Shown here: positions 45,763 to 56,650 of the stretch, piece by piece
How the letters are laid out: every line of letters starts with the position of its first letter
Numbering within the stretch: position 1 is the stretch's first letter
Assembly (NCBI GenBank): GCA_949752735.1
Contig: OX457050.1
Coordinates: 40,091,553 to 40,155,552, forward strand
From: Lumbricus terrestris
Lineage: Eukaryota > Annelida > Clitellata > Crassiclitellata > Lumbricidae
Reading direction: 5' to 3'
DNA length: 64,000 nt
Position numbers and translations under genes: made by a program
The notes under the pieces: model-generated
The model's database searches: none
What the model was told of the DNA's origin: nothing
Seen by the model: the letters and a program-made list of their open reading frames with translations, nothing else

Positions 45763-47588
45763 TCATAATTTAGTATAATTTAATTGTATATATTGCTGTT
45801 ATATACATATTTTGGAATAAAATACCGAATATTGGTGATATTTTTGGTGCATATGTATGTCAAATTTGTGTATGTGGAGGGAATGCGTGGAGGTTTGGAG
45901 GGTGAGGTGGCCTGTGTGTAGGATTTCTCGCCTTCCGATTGGTCGCTCACTAGGTTTCAAGCTTTCTGATTGGCCAGCTCTTGTGTGTAAAATGAATATT
46001 TGTGAGTGGGGAGGGGTTGAATGGAGGGCTGGAGGGTGAGGTTGAATGTTGTGGAGGGTGAAAGATTCCATGTCTATGGGATCTATCCTTCTGATTGTCC
46101 CATCTCTAGGATTCTCCGCTCTCCGCTTGGACAGTCCTTGTGTGTAAATGAATATTTGTTGTTGTGGAGGGGGTGGAATGGAGGGTTGGAGGGTGAGGTG
46201 GAATGCTGTGGAGGGTGAGAGCTGCCATGCCTATGAGATGTAGCCTCCTGATTGGTTTGTTGCTATGGTTCGCCACTATCTGCTTGGTGGATTCTTACGC
46301 ATATGCTACAAAATTTGCTTGTGTGGAGGGGTGTAATGGAGGGTTGGAGGGTGAGGATTAGTGTTGTATAGAAATAGAGTATAGGATGTGAGCCTTGCGT
46401 GACTAAGTAGGATTCAGTTTAAGAGTGAGGATTTGAAATTTGAATGAATGGATGGGAAGGGTGTCGAGAAGTGGAAGCCAGTGCAGCTCCCATAATGCTC
46501 TGCGGCGCCTCCGATGAGTCATTTCCGGTCGGAGTGGGGTGCTATACGGGAATTTCGACTATTAGCATGGGTTTAAATTAGTGGATTTGTGAATAATACA
46601 AGGCCTTTGATGAATGTAATGTGTCCTTTGGTGGTCAAAGGAGCAGAAGAGTCGAATAATTGTACATGTGTTGAAGAGAAGCACATAATTATTACGCGCA
46701 ATGGTCAGCGTCTGTGTAGGATAATTGCTTGTAATTGTTCGTATGGTCTAAAGGCGCTGCTTCAATGAGAGTCGTTATTGGGTCCAATTGCGCCCTCTAG
46801 CGGCAGTCAACGTCTGTGTAGGATAATTGCTGGTAATTGTTCGTATGGGTCTAACGGTTCTGCTTCAATGAGAGTCGTTATTGGAGCACTTGTGCCCTCC
46901 GGCGACAGCTGGTCGGCCAACGTCTGTGCAGGATAATTGCTGGTAATTGTTCGTATGGGACTCTAACGACGGTCGGCGTCGGTTGAATGAAGAGCAATTA
47001 GATTCCAATTGTGCCCTCAGGCAAAGGCACTGGCGAAGACGTCTGTGTAGGTTAATTGTTCGTAATTGTTCGTATGTGGACACGTGCATCATTACGATCT
47101 AACGGACGATGGCCACAGTTGAATGAAGAGCAATTAGATTCCAATTACGCCCTCAGGCAATGGAATGCTGGTCAACGTCTGTTGCTCGCTGATTGTCCAC
47201 AGCTTTCCGTGGGTTAAGGTTTGATTGACAGGAAGTTGGGTCACTGCTTAGCGCTGATTGGCCGCAGCTTTCCGAGGTTTAATGTTTGATTGACAGGAAG
47301 TTGGGACCCCGCTTAGCGCTGCTTGGTGGATTATAATAAGCCACAAGATTAGTATTATTAATAATTAATAATGGATTAGCATAATAGATCATTAGCATAA
47401 TAGATAATTAGCTCGGTTATAGCACGGCTGCGGGCGGATTAGCGCGGTGGGCGCGAGGGACGGATTAGCGTGTCGGGCGCGGCGGGCGGATTATCCTAAT
47501 AGCCCATAGCCCAGCGGATTAGCATAATAGCTCAGCGGATTAGCCTAATAGCTCAGCGGATTAGCATAATAGCCCCTAATAGATAAGT

Positions 47589-49610
47589 AGCCCGGCTGCA
47601 TTTAATGAAAGTACACATGGAAATTGATCCAAGGGACACCCGCAACAAATCAGCTGTCGCCATATCAATAATGACATTTACTGCGTTCTGAATATTCAAC
47701 ATTTACTGTATATTGAATATTCATTAAGTCAATTGGGTTGCTTTAGTTCGGTAAATAGCAGAAATCTGTTGTAAACAGTGATTTTTGTTAAACTCGCCGA
47801 CCGAATCTGCGAAATGACAATTCTGTGCAGAAGTGCCGTTATACCCAATCAATCATTCTTTAGATACTCTTACCCCGAAGAACGTTTCCTGAATGAAGTT
47901 GCATTAATGAAAATAATGCTTGTAAAAATTGAAGATGGTTACACGAAATAATCGTGTTGCTAACTAGAAGTTGGATTGATGAAAATGCTTCAATTTTGAT
48001 AGAAGTCGGATTTAGATTGACTAAAATCGTCTTGTTAAAATTTTAGCGGTTGGAGTAAAGGAAACCGGAATAAGTATTTTCATTCCTGAAATAGAAGCTG
48101 GATTGATGAAAATTTCCTGCCCTAAATTGGAGCTGGATAGACGAAAGTGTCATGTCTTAAATTGGAGCTGGATTGATTAAAATGCCTTGCCTTAAATTGG
48201 AGCTGGATTGATTAAAATGTCCTTGCTTAAATTGGGGCTGGATTGATTAAAATGTCCTTGCTTAAATTGGGGCTGGATTGATTAAAATGTCCTTGCTTAA
48301 ATTGGAGCTGAATGGATGAAAATGTCTTGCCTTAAATTGGAGCTGGATTCATGAAAATCTTTTTGATTAAATTGGAGGTGGATGGATGAGAATGTCCTTG
48401 CCTAACTGGAAGCTGGATCGATGAAAATTTTCTTGGCTAAGTTGTAGCTGGATGGATGATAAAAAGCTTAAGAAATGGAAGCGGGATCAAGCCATTTTAC
48501 ATCTTAATTAGAAGCTGGATGAAGGTTTTTATATATCTGAAATAGAAGCTGGATGAATCATAAAAAGCTTAAGAAATGGAAACTGGATTGTTGATTTTCA
48601 TTCATGTATTTCAACATGCATCCGCTTCCATTTCAATTGGAAAGTCGATCCATCTTCTATTTCAGATATAAAAATACCTTCATCCAGCTTCAATTGAAGA
48701 TATATAAAAATATCTTAACCTGGCTTCCATTTCTCAAACGTTATTTTCGTCAATCCAGCTTGTATTTCGCCTATAAGGAACCTTCTTCATCCAGCCTCCA
48801 TTTCTCAAGCGTTTTTTAAAAATTAATCCAGCTTCACTTCACATATAAAAATACCTTAATCCATCTTCCACTTCACATATAAAGATACCTTAATCAAGCT
48901 TCCATTTCAGATATATAAATACCTTCATCCAGCTTCCGTTTCAGATTGAGTAGTTTTTGTTTTGTTTTGAGGATGGATGATCAAGGTGATAGTTAGTTGC
49001 AGCTGTTTCTATTCACAGAATTTGCAGATATGTGCTATTATGTATGATCATATTTTGCAGTTTAGCGTCACGGTGTGATATCGAAGCTCACTAGCGACGC
49101 CCTCCTTCTTTATTCAGGCATGGGACTGGTATTTGCAGAGTGCAACCAGTGACGGAGTTATACATATGTATTTGAAAAGCATTTAAAAAAATTTAAATTT
49201 TCTCGTTAGACACCCTATTTTCCTGTATAAAGTTCCTTAATAAACGATCCAATTTCCAAAACGGATTTTCCATTCTAAAAATAGAAATCAAGTTTCTACT
49301 GACTTAACAGCGCTTCGTTCATAAGAATCACGTTTTGTTCCAAGTTTAATTGCACACTCGCAATGTCACTAGATCACAATATAACTTATATGCGTGTATT
49401 ACGATAACTGTTTGCATACCGCGTTATGTGCTTCATGAAGCGAATTATTCCTAAAAAAATATGAAGTTCCGAAGCTCATTCGTATTTCTTACTTCTGGCT
49501 AGAGGCCTAACATGAATATTTATTAGGCAAATTCAAGCTCATTGTCTGATTGGTTGCGGGACTCTCTTGGTTCAATTTCCATGTGTACATTCATTAAATG
49601 CAGCCCGGCT
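47589..49610. mobile_element. 2.0-kb foldback (MULE-like) element, 9-bp TSD
   Basis: The element at 47,598-49,601 is inserted in the right arm of the palindrome. It is flanked by exact AGCCCGGCT copies (47,589-47,597 and 49,602-49,610); the uninterrupted site is visible in the left arm near 43,215. The ends are about 60-bp inverted repeats starting GCATTTAATGAA, with GTACACATGGAAATTGA. The interior (47,950-48,960) is a tandem array of AATTGGAGCTGGATTGATTA-type units that switches strand near 48,600. It is non-coding. Confidence 0.87.
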
Positions 49611-49923
49611 ATAGTGCGGCTGGCGGATTAGCGTAATAGCGCCGGCGGATTAGCTTAATTGATAATTAATAGGTAATTAGCATGCCAATGGGTCGTGGTG
49701 GATTATCATAATTGATAATTAATACATCATAATTGATAATTAATAGGTAATTAGCAGGCCAAGGGGGGCGTGGCTCAGCAGCTCATTAGCAAAGGGGCGT
49801 GGCCTAATAGGTCATTAGCCAAATGGGCGTGGCCTAATAGCCCATTAGCGGAGTGAGCGGGGCCTGGGATTAACGATAATCCCTCCTTTGTCCTGTCAGA
49901 CGCCTACTTTCACTACTAGCAAC

Positions 49924-50369
49924 ATTTTGGAACATAGTGCGCTAGTTTTGAGAAATAAAGCTCATCGTCACTTTAGTTGTTAATAATAGGCTATTTCATT
50001 TAATGACTCAATCTGACAAACCGCAGAATGATTACAGGTACAGGTTCGGCTATACGAAATACAGCCCACTATAGCAAGATATGCAGGTCGGTTTTAGCCT
50101 ACAGCAGTGGGTTCGCTAATTAACACTAATAGCCTAAGTGCTGGATCACTGCAGGTTCGGCCAAGCCAGAAGTGGGAAGGCTATCTTATTTTCAGCAGAA
50201 CCCGAGTCAAACAACACAATAGAACACCGCCAATGGCAGCTGACGGAAATTTTAATAAATTAATGCCCTGTATGAGGCTTGAACCCGGGCTGCGTGGATG
50301 ACACTTTTTTAACGACCAGCGCTCTCTCAACTGAGCTACGGACTTCAATTCAATTCAATTCAATAACCA
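49924..50369 (-). other. Spacer with a tRNA-like SINE head
   Basis: At 50,220-50,345 on the minus strand, GTAGCTCAGTTGAGAGAGCG and GGGTTCAAGCC resemble A and B boxes of a tRNA-derived SINE. The middle does not fold as a functional tRNA by eye. The rest is unrecognised. Confidence 0.45.
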
Positions 50370-50998
50370 TGGGCACAGTGCCCGTAGGCTTATTAGCATT
50401 CTCTAGGCGATTTCGTAAGCCGGCTATAGAGGAATACAATGATTACATTGTGGAAGACGCGAAGACCATATAGGGGAGAAGGTTGTGGAGTACAATTTCT
50501 AACCATCCCTTTCTATACTGTCAACAACACGTGCGCGTCGGCAGGCTCTCACGATTTTACACGAATTGCAATGTAAAACGTTTCAAATTTCTTACAAATA
50601 ATTACCCTACGTATGGAGGAACATTTGGACAGGTTATTATGTGTCACTTTACGGCTCTTTATAGGTAAATTTAAACATGGTGTCGTTCGCGTATAGGGTA
50701 AGGTTTCGCGTCGTGAGGGTCGGTTAGGGTTAGTGTTAGGGTTAGTGTCGTCATTAGATTCTTCAGATTTTTGCGTCGTCAGGGTCGGTTAGGCTTAGTA
50801 TTAGGGTTAGTGTCGTCATTAGATTCTTTAGATTTTTTCGTTGGTTGTTGGTGAAGCTAATAGCCTACAGCTTCACCAATAACTGCTAACATCAACTACC
50901 TTCTTCCCCCTATGGTCTTCGCTTCTTCCACAGTGTAATCATTCTATTCCTCTAACCGGCTTACGAAATCGCCTAGAGAATGCTAATATGCTGCCCAT
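50370..50998. repeat. Inverted repeat around telomere-like words
   Basis: The segment 50,385-50,485 (TAGCATTCTCTAGGCGATTT onward) is inverted at 50,893-50,990. Between them, at 50,700-50,830, GGGTCGGTTAGGGTTAGTGT words occur in two units with CGTCATTAGATTCTT. This resembles the telomere-like core of the foldback at 25,230. Confidence 0.7.
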
Positions 50999-51923
50999 AG
51001 GAGTCCGATGCCCTCCTCATAATGTCTCTCCATTCCATTCTGTTCTGAGCTGCATGATATAAATTCTGCAAGTCTGTTGTACACCACTCTTCAATATCAT
51101 CTGTCCATTCTTCATGCGGCCTGCCTCTTCTGTTCTTGCCTTCCATTATCCCAAATATCAGGGTCTTGATCTTTCTGTCATCTTTCGACAAAATAATGTG
51201 CCCGAACAATCCAAGTTTCCGCTTTATGACTTTCTGCATGAGGTTCTCGGTCATGTTCACTCTTTTATATACCTCTTCATTTGTTACCTTCTGAGTCCAT
51301 CCTATTCTCAGAATTTTCCTATAACATTTCCTTTCAAATGTTAACACTCTCCTTTGCGAATCTTTTGTTAGCATCCATGTCTCGCATCCATACATCATAC
51401 TGCTGAACACACATGTCTTTAAAACTCCCATCTTCGTTTTCATGCTGATTGCACTGCTCTTCCAAATCTTGTCCATTGCTTTCAACACCGCTGTTCCCTT
51501 GGCTATTATAAGTGCCTTTCTAGCTCTATTACTGAGTAGAAATCCCACTCCTGCTTCGTGTCTAGTGGGGTCTCCAGACCAGATAATACCTCCATTCCGC
51601 ATCTCACCCGACTGCGTCCACCGCATTTCTGATATTCCGAGTATGTCACATCTGTATCTCGACATATCTTCCTCCAGTAGCTCCAGTTTCCCCGCTGCCC
51701 GAAGAGTGCGGACATTCCATGTGCCCACTGACAGCGGTTCTCCTGCAGGTTTCAAGCTTTTTCTTTCGGTAGCCGACTTGACGATCCAACCCCGATCGCT
51801 CGGTTGGTTTCGCGGACCTTGTTTACCCGGGCGACGTCCGAGCCGGTATGTACTTGCATCATTACTTGTAGACATCAGAATTTCAATCGTCTTTGTTTTT
51901 ACGGCCAGAGTATCGACACCCAT
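50973..51923 (-). CDS. Internally deleted LINE ORF: endonuclease start fused to RT tail
   Basis: The uninterrupted 316-residue frame begins with an endonuclease-type N-terminus (SVGTWNVRTLRAAGKLELLE then RCDILGISEMRWTQSGEM). At about residue 140 (NRARKALIIAKG) it passes into the C-terminal region of an RTE/CR1-like ORF2: SMMYGCETWMLTKDSQRRV, then RKCYRKILRIGW, KRKLGLFGHI and RRGRPHEEWTDDIEEW. The endonuclease active-site half and the whole RT domain are missing, so it cannot retrotranspose itself. From memory it resembles proteins annotated as craniofacial-development-protein-2-like, a misnomer for LINE endonucleases. The clean in-frame fusion is notable among heavily mutated neighbours and may mean recent insertion or mobility as a non-autonomous element. 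The last residues overlap the adjacent inverted repeat. Confidence 0.7.
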   Translation of the reverse strand: MGVDTLAVKTKTIEILMSTSNDASTYRLGRRPGKQGPRNQPSDRGWIVKSATERKSLKPAGEPLSVGTWNVRTLRAAGKLELLEEDMSRYRCDILGISEMRWTQSGEMRNGGIIWSGDPTRHEAGVGFLLSNRARKALIIAKGTAVLKAMDKIWKSSAISMKTKMGVLKTCVFSSMMYGCETWMLTKDSQRRVLTFERKCYRKILRIGWTQKVTNEEVYKRVNMTENLMQKVIKRKLGLFGHIILSKDDRKIKTLIFGIMEGKNRRGRPHEEWTDDIEEWCTTDLQNLYHAAQNRMEWRDIMRRASDSYGQHISIL

Positions 51924-51961
51924 CTGGCCAGCCTTCCTCCTTTATCCGGGCTTAGGACCGG

Positions 51962-53324
51962 TTTAAAGGTTTCAGATTACCCCCTCCTAAACATTACCCC
52001 CTGCAAACTGTAAATTGCATCAATCATCGCATTTATTGCACTAAAAATATCAAAAAATTCACCCCGCTTCTTGTTTTGGTCTGAAAATTTTCATCTGTCA
52101 TCCCACTTCGTGGTTTGTTTTCAATATTTTCATCTGTAACCAAAATACTGGCGCCGTAACAAAACGGCGCAGGACAAAACGGCGCCGACATAACGGCGCC
52201 AACAAAACGGCGCCGACAGAACGGCGCAATTCAAAGTACCCCGACAAAACGGCGCCGACAATACGGCGCAGTGCAAAGATTACGATACCCGTCTAGACGG
52301 TCTAGTGATTGTTTGCTTATTCAAGAGCAAACTCACTACGAATTCAAGATTATGATTTATCGTTCCGGATTCCGGCAACTAGGGGCACACCCAATTAAGA
52401 ATACATCTATGAGTTTAAAATAGAAGTCGGATTGATGCAAAATCATTTTTCCTTAAATAGATTGATGGAAAAATTTCGCTTAAATTGAAGCTGGATTGAA
52501 GAAAATAATCTTGCTTAAATGGAAGCTGGATGAATGAAAAAATTCTTGTTTAAATGGAAGCTGGATTGAAGAAAATATTCGTGATTAAATGGAAGCTGGA
52601 TTGAAGAAAATATTCTTGCTACTAGAAGCTCGATTGAAGAAAATATTCTTGCTTAAATGGAAGCTGGATTGAAGAAAATATTCTTGCTTAAATGGAAGAT
52701 GGATTGAAGAAAATATTCTTGTTTAAATAAAAGCTGGATTGAAGAAAATAATCTTGCTTAAATGGAAGCTGGATGAATTAAAATATTCTTGCTTAAAGGG
52801 AAGTTGGATTGAAGAAAATATTCTGGCTTTAATTGGAGCTTGATTGATGAAAATAATAGTAATTTAAATGGAAGTTGGATTTTGATTGATATTTAGAATA
52901 TATTTTTGCTTCCTTCTGCTACTAAACTACTAAAAACCATTGCTTTTTTAGTTCAGTTTGCGCCGTTATGTCGGCGCCGTTTTGTTACCGCGCCGTTTTG
53001 TCGGCGCCGTTATGTCGGCGCCGTTTTGTCCTGCACCGTTTTGTCAGCGCACCCAAAATACTATTCGCCGCTGAAGTTTACATGGAGAAAATGGCTTCGA
53101 GGCTATTATTTTTTTCGGACTAAAATATTGATAACAAACCACGAAGTAGGATGACGGATGAAAATCTTCAGACCATAACAAGAAGCGGGATGACTTTTCT
53201 GATTTTTTAATGCAATAAAAACGATGATTGAGGCAAATCTAGTTTCCGGGGGGTAATCTGAAACCGGTTTCAAGTTACCGGGGGGTAATGTTTAGGAGGG
53301 GGTAATTTGAAACCTTTACACCGG
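51962..53324. mobile_element. Palindromic GGTTTCAAATTACCCCC-ended element, interrupted
   Basis: The outer ends read TTTAAAGGTTTCAGATTACC and, inverted, TGTAAAGGTTTCAAATTACC, followed by CCCTCCTAAACATTACCCCC. Inside are inverted ATCCCGCTTCTTGTTTTGGT and CATCCCACTTCGTGGTTTG segments, a variant of the GAAGCTGGATGAA theme. A second foldback (52,150-53,053) sits at its centre. Uninterrupted relatives occur at 55,163 and 59,370. No target duplication was identified. Confidence 0.75.
52141..53062. mobile_element. Foldback element of ACGGCGCC units, 9-bp TSD
   Basis: The element at 52,150-53,053 (904 bp) is flanked by CAAAATACT at 52,141-52,149 and 53,054-53,062. Its inverted ends of about 90 bp consist of 14-bp units GACAAAACGGCGCC. 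The interior (52,420-52,890) is a tandem array of AAATGGAAGCTGGATTGAAG units followed by AAAATATTCTTGCTT. It inserted into the palindrome at 51,962-53,324; the intact target is readable at about 55,430 in a sister copy. Confidence 0.87.
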
Positions 53325-53848
53325 CGCAGGGTGCTGCTGGCTTGCAACCCCCTGCTACGGACTTGAGTTCAAAAATTGTTGTGCTTTTGTGTGATCTTGT
53401 GAGCCATTAAAGCCGACTTGGTTGCATTTCTAAGATTAATGTCTATTTTTATTAATAATAAGTATCTGTTATCAACTTATCATTTATCTTTATCAAGTTA
53501 TTTGCGATTTTGCGCGGAATCTCGCGAAATTTCACGTGACGTCACCAATAACTAATATGCAGAGAGCAAACTGTTCAACAGTTCAGAGAATAATAAGTCG
53601 GATATATTATAGCCAGTAGATGGAGCCATAGTTATATTATTGCTAAGATTATTCCTATTTAGTGGATTATTGCTAAAATTATTGCTATTTAGTGGATTAT
53701 TTCTAAGATTATTATTTAGTGGGCAGAAAAAAGCCAAGTAAAAAAGCCAAGGTCCTTTGAAAAAAGTCAATATCCCAAGATGCGATTGATAAAGCCAAGA
53801 TCTTGGGGGAAAAGGCAAGGAGCGGTAACACTGCTCAGTGCTCATGTC

Positions 53849-55065
53849 GCTTCAAAATAGCAAAAAATATCGGTGTAATGGCTCGAACTGCTTACATTTT
53901 GCCATATAGTATTAGGATTAAACTATACTATTCTTTAGTAAATCCATATCTCTCTTATTTTAACATGGTGTGGGCTTCTATTTATGTCTGAAGATTACAT
54001 AGAGTTATTAGTTTGCAAAAAGAGCTGTTCGTCTTATTGTGGGAGCTCCATATGGGTCTCACACTGCCCGCATATTCTTCAATCTTAAAATTTTAAAACT
54101 TGACCAGATAAGAACTTTCCAAATAGGAGAATTTATGTACCGGATTGACCGAAGCCTCCTGCCATTCTTAAAAAAAATATTTTCGGCTCTCTTCCCAGGT
54201 TCATTCTCATTTTACAAATAATATATAGGCTATATAATAATATCTCTTCTTTAATTAAACGCCTGCAAGACGCACTGCGCTTTACATTTACAAGTTATGC
54301 AGTAATCTTAATTAAACTTAACTACTAACTGAACAGACAGCTTTGTAATTACACGGCGCCAATGGCAGCCTACAAAGCAAATCCGCCTAACGGGGGCTCG
54401 AACTCACTACATGTAGGCCTACCTCTCGCTCTCTTGGCCAGCGTGTTAACCACTACTCTACCGGACCCCCCAAGATACACAAGATACTCTTTCTCGTATC
54501 GCCGTTCTTATGCTTGCACTAACACTCGCTTTTTTTCTAATAAATCTACTGCGATCACCACTTGGGATAAAATACCAGGGGAAATACGATTGTGCCCTAG
54601 TGTTTGGGCTTTTAAGAAGAAATTTAGCGCCTTTCTTATAGAAGGTACCTAATAAAGGTAGAGCGCTGTTCGTTCATTGTATGCATTGCAGTAGGTCTCT
54701 GTTCTATAGTTAAGGTTTTGTTCTTTTTTCTTTTTCATAATAATATATTGTTTATTTCTCAAAAGCGTTGAGCTTTTCAGTTTACATTAATTTTATTTTG
54801 TGTTTTGTTTCTCCACTGTCTCTCAGCATAAGTTGCTTGATTCTGTTTTGTCAGTTTTGTTAATCACTGTGTTGATTTTTTGCACGATTTCGTCATGGCC
54901 ACCTCACATCGTCAACTCAATATAATTATTAGTTGGTGTCCCTAGACAGCGGGATTATTTTATCCCTTTACGGCCTCCCCTTTTGTAACCAATGTTCAAG
55001 ATGTGTAAACCTGTCATGTATACTTCGGTTGCAAATAAAACATTTGATTGATTGATTGATATTCG
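53849..55065 (+). pseudogene. LINE piece 3: C-terminus and 3' tail
   Basis: The translation continues the RT interrupted at 42,790: KIAKNIGVMARTAYILPYSI, VNPYLSYFNMVWASIY, then KRAVRLIVGAPYGSHTARIF in a second frame. After an inverted SINE (54,290-54,478) it gives RYTRYSFSYRRSYA and TTWDKIPGEIRLCPSVWAFK. The tail ends in a GATTGATTGATTGAT microsatellite at about 55,050-55,065, typical of CR1-type LINEs. Frames are broken in several places. Confidence 0.78.
54290..54478 (-). mobile_element. tRNA-derived SINE inside LINE tail
   Basis: On the minus strand the head has GGTAGAGTAGTGGTTAACAC and GAGTTCGAGCCCCCG as A and B boxes. The distal part has AATTACAAAGCTGTCTGTTC. It belongs to the same family as 35,036-35,260 and interrupts the LINE coding tail. 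Confidence 0.65.
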
Positions 55066-55162
55066 CTTAACTTAGGCTTACTGTTATATTTTTGTGCATC
55101 ACTTTTTAGGTAATAGTATCAAAGACTGGGGCCTAATATCCTACCCCGGCGGGTTAATTTCC

Positions 55163-55612
55163 GGGGTGTAAAGGTTTCAAATTACCCTCCCCCTCCTAGA
55201 CATTACCCCCGGTAACTTGAAACCGGTTTCAGACTACCCTCAGGAAACTAGATTTGCATCAATCATCTCATTTATTGCACACAAAAATCAGAAAAATCAT
55301 CCCGCTTCTTGTTTTGGTCTGAAGAATTTCATCCGTCATCCCACTTCGTGATATGTTATCAATTTTTTGATCGAAAAATATTATAGCCTCGAAGCCATTT
55401 CTCCATGTTAACTTCAGCGGCGATTAGTATTTTAATTACAGTTAAAAATATTGATAGCAAACCTCGAAGTGGGATGACGAGTGAAAATCTTTAAAAAACA
55501 AGAAGTGAGATGATTTTTCTGTTATTTTTAGTGCAATAAATGCGACGATTGATGCAAAATACAGTTTGCAGGGGTGTAATGTTTAAGAGGGGGTAATTTG
55601 AAACCTTTAAAG
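55163..55612. mobile_element. Uninterrupted palindromic GGTTTCAAATTACCC element
   Basis: About 450 bp forms almost one continuous palindrome with its centre near GAAGCCATTTCTCCATGTTA. The ends read GGTGTAAAGGTTTCAAATTA. It serves as the empty-site reference for the copy at 51,962-53,324. There is no coding sequence. Confidence 0.78.
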
Positions 55613-55640
55613 GGGGCTAATTCCGGGGAGCTAATGTCTG

Positions 55641-55978
55641 GGGTCTAATGCAGGGGTTCTCAAACTTTATTTTTATTGTACCCCCAAGTAAAAAAATCGA
55701 ATGATGGCGTACCCCCCAACAAAGTCAGGTCAGAAACAAAACACCGTTGCGAGGTCCCTTGCATTGACAACTAAAAGTTCATTAAATTATTTAATCTGTG
55801 CTATAGTCTAAAGAAGCCCAGATCACTATATGCATGCTGGCTCTTTCTTACAGAGGTTATAGACCAATTTTCCCTTTTCACTTAAATTTTGCTGACAAGA
55901 TTATAATGATTTAAACTAAATTTTGCTTCCTATATAATGACACTAATAAACGATGCCACTAATAATTTTAATTTAGGC
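55641..55978 (+). mobile_element. hAT-type end fragment
   Basis: CAGGGGTTCTCAAACTTTAT followed by ACCCCC runs is a classic hAT-like terminus, as also seen at 60,637. The other end was not found. The remainder is AT-rich without genes. Confidence 0.45.
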
Positions 55979-56267
55979 TGTGACTAGCGGACCGCCAGGC
56001 GGTCCTCGAATTTCAAATACTAGCGGACCGCCAGGCGGCCCTCGAATTTCAAATACTAGCGGACCGCCAGGCGGCCCTCGAATTTCAAATACTAGCTAGC
56101 GGACCGCCAGGCGGCCCTCGAATTTCAAATACTAGCGGACCGCCAGTGGCGGCCGTCCAATACGGAATACTAGCAAACCGCCAGGAGGTCGTCTAATGCT
56201 GAATACTAGCGGACCGCCAGTAAAAGTAAGAAGCAAGTGACAGTAACATATGTATGTATTGTATATG

Positions 56268-56650
56268 GTGTCAGGACAACTCGTCTACCCACAACTCGTC
56301 TAACGACAAGTGGTCTCCGGACAATTTGTCTAACGACAACTGGTCTACAGACAACTGATTCAGCGCTTGAGAAATGGAAGCTGGATGAAAGTTTTTACAG
56401 GTGAAATGGAGGTTGGATTGATGAAAAACGCAAGAGAAATTAAATCTGGATGATGGCTCTTTTACATGTGAAATAGAAGCTGGATTGACAAAATCACGTA
56501 TGAGAAATAAAAACTGGATGAAAATTTCTTGATCTGAAATAGAAGCTGGATTGATGAAAAAACGCTTAAGTAATGGAAGCTGGATGATGGTATTTTTATA
56601 TCTGAAATAGAAGCCGGATTGACGAAAATAACTGGTGAGATATAGAAGCT
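56268..56650 (+). mobile_element. Second copy of the GACAACTCG foldback, right end missing
   Basis: Bases 56,268-56,470 match 1,609-1,815 closely: GGTGTCA, GACAACTCGTCTAC units, GACAAGTGGTCTCCGGACAA, then the GAAATGGAAGCTGGATGAAA array. No inverted right end follows, because a nested element interrupts the array at about 56,651. Confidence 0.75.

Larger units (their letters stand above)
42979..49923. mobile_element. 6.9-kb palindromic element, 6-bp TSD
   Basis: The element at 42,985-49,917 is flanked by AGCAAC on both sides (42,979-42,984 and 49,918-49,923). Its arms are inverted copies: 42,985-45,053 and 45,763-49,917, the latter interrupted by a 2.0-kb foldback. The terminal sequence is AGTAGTGAAAGTAGGCGTC. 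Arm contents include GCTAATCCGC repeats (43,020-43,460) and a roughly 110-bp unit with CAATTACCAGCAATTATCCT. No gene is encoded. AG termini, long inverted ends and a 6-bp duplication are Polinton-like characters, but this remains inference. Confidence 0.75.
42783..53848. mobile_element. 11-kb hAT-like insertion splitting the LINE, with 8-bp TSD
   Basis: CTCATGTC occurs at 42,783-42,790 and 53,841-53,848. The left end reads CAGTGATACCGCTCC, and read outward the right end contains CAGTGTTACCGCTCC followed outermost by a short CTCAGTG extra. The 8-bp duplication and CAGTG termini suggest an hAT element. LINE ORF2 motifs run up to one side and continue collinearly on the other, which independently supports the borders. 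Nearly all of the 11,050 bp is later nested insertions; no hAT transposase is seen. Confidence 0.72.

Noticed and set aside
43726..47092. Pairs of identical open frames on opposite strands (for example 43,726-43,953 and 46,865-47,092)
   Set aside because: They are the two arms of the 6.9-kb palindrome read in opposite directions. The products have no domain and consist of repeat-derived sequence.
50220..50345. Functional tRNA gene on the minus strand
   Set aside because: A and B box-like words are present, but the anticodon arm and the acceptor pairing do not fold properly by eye; a SINE head is likelier.
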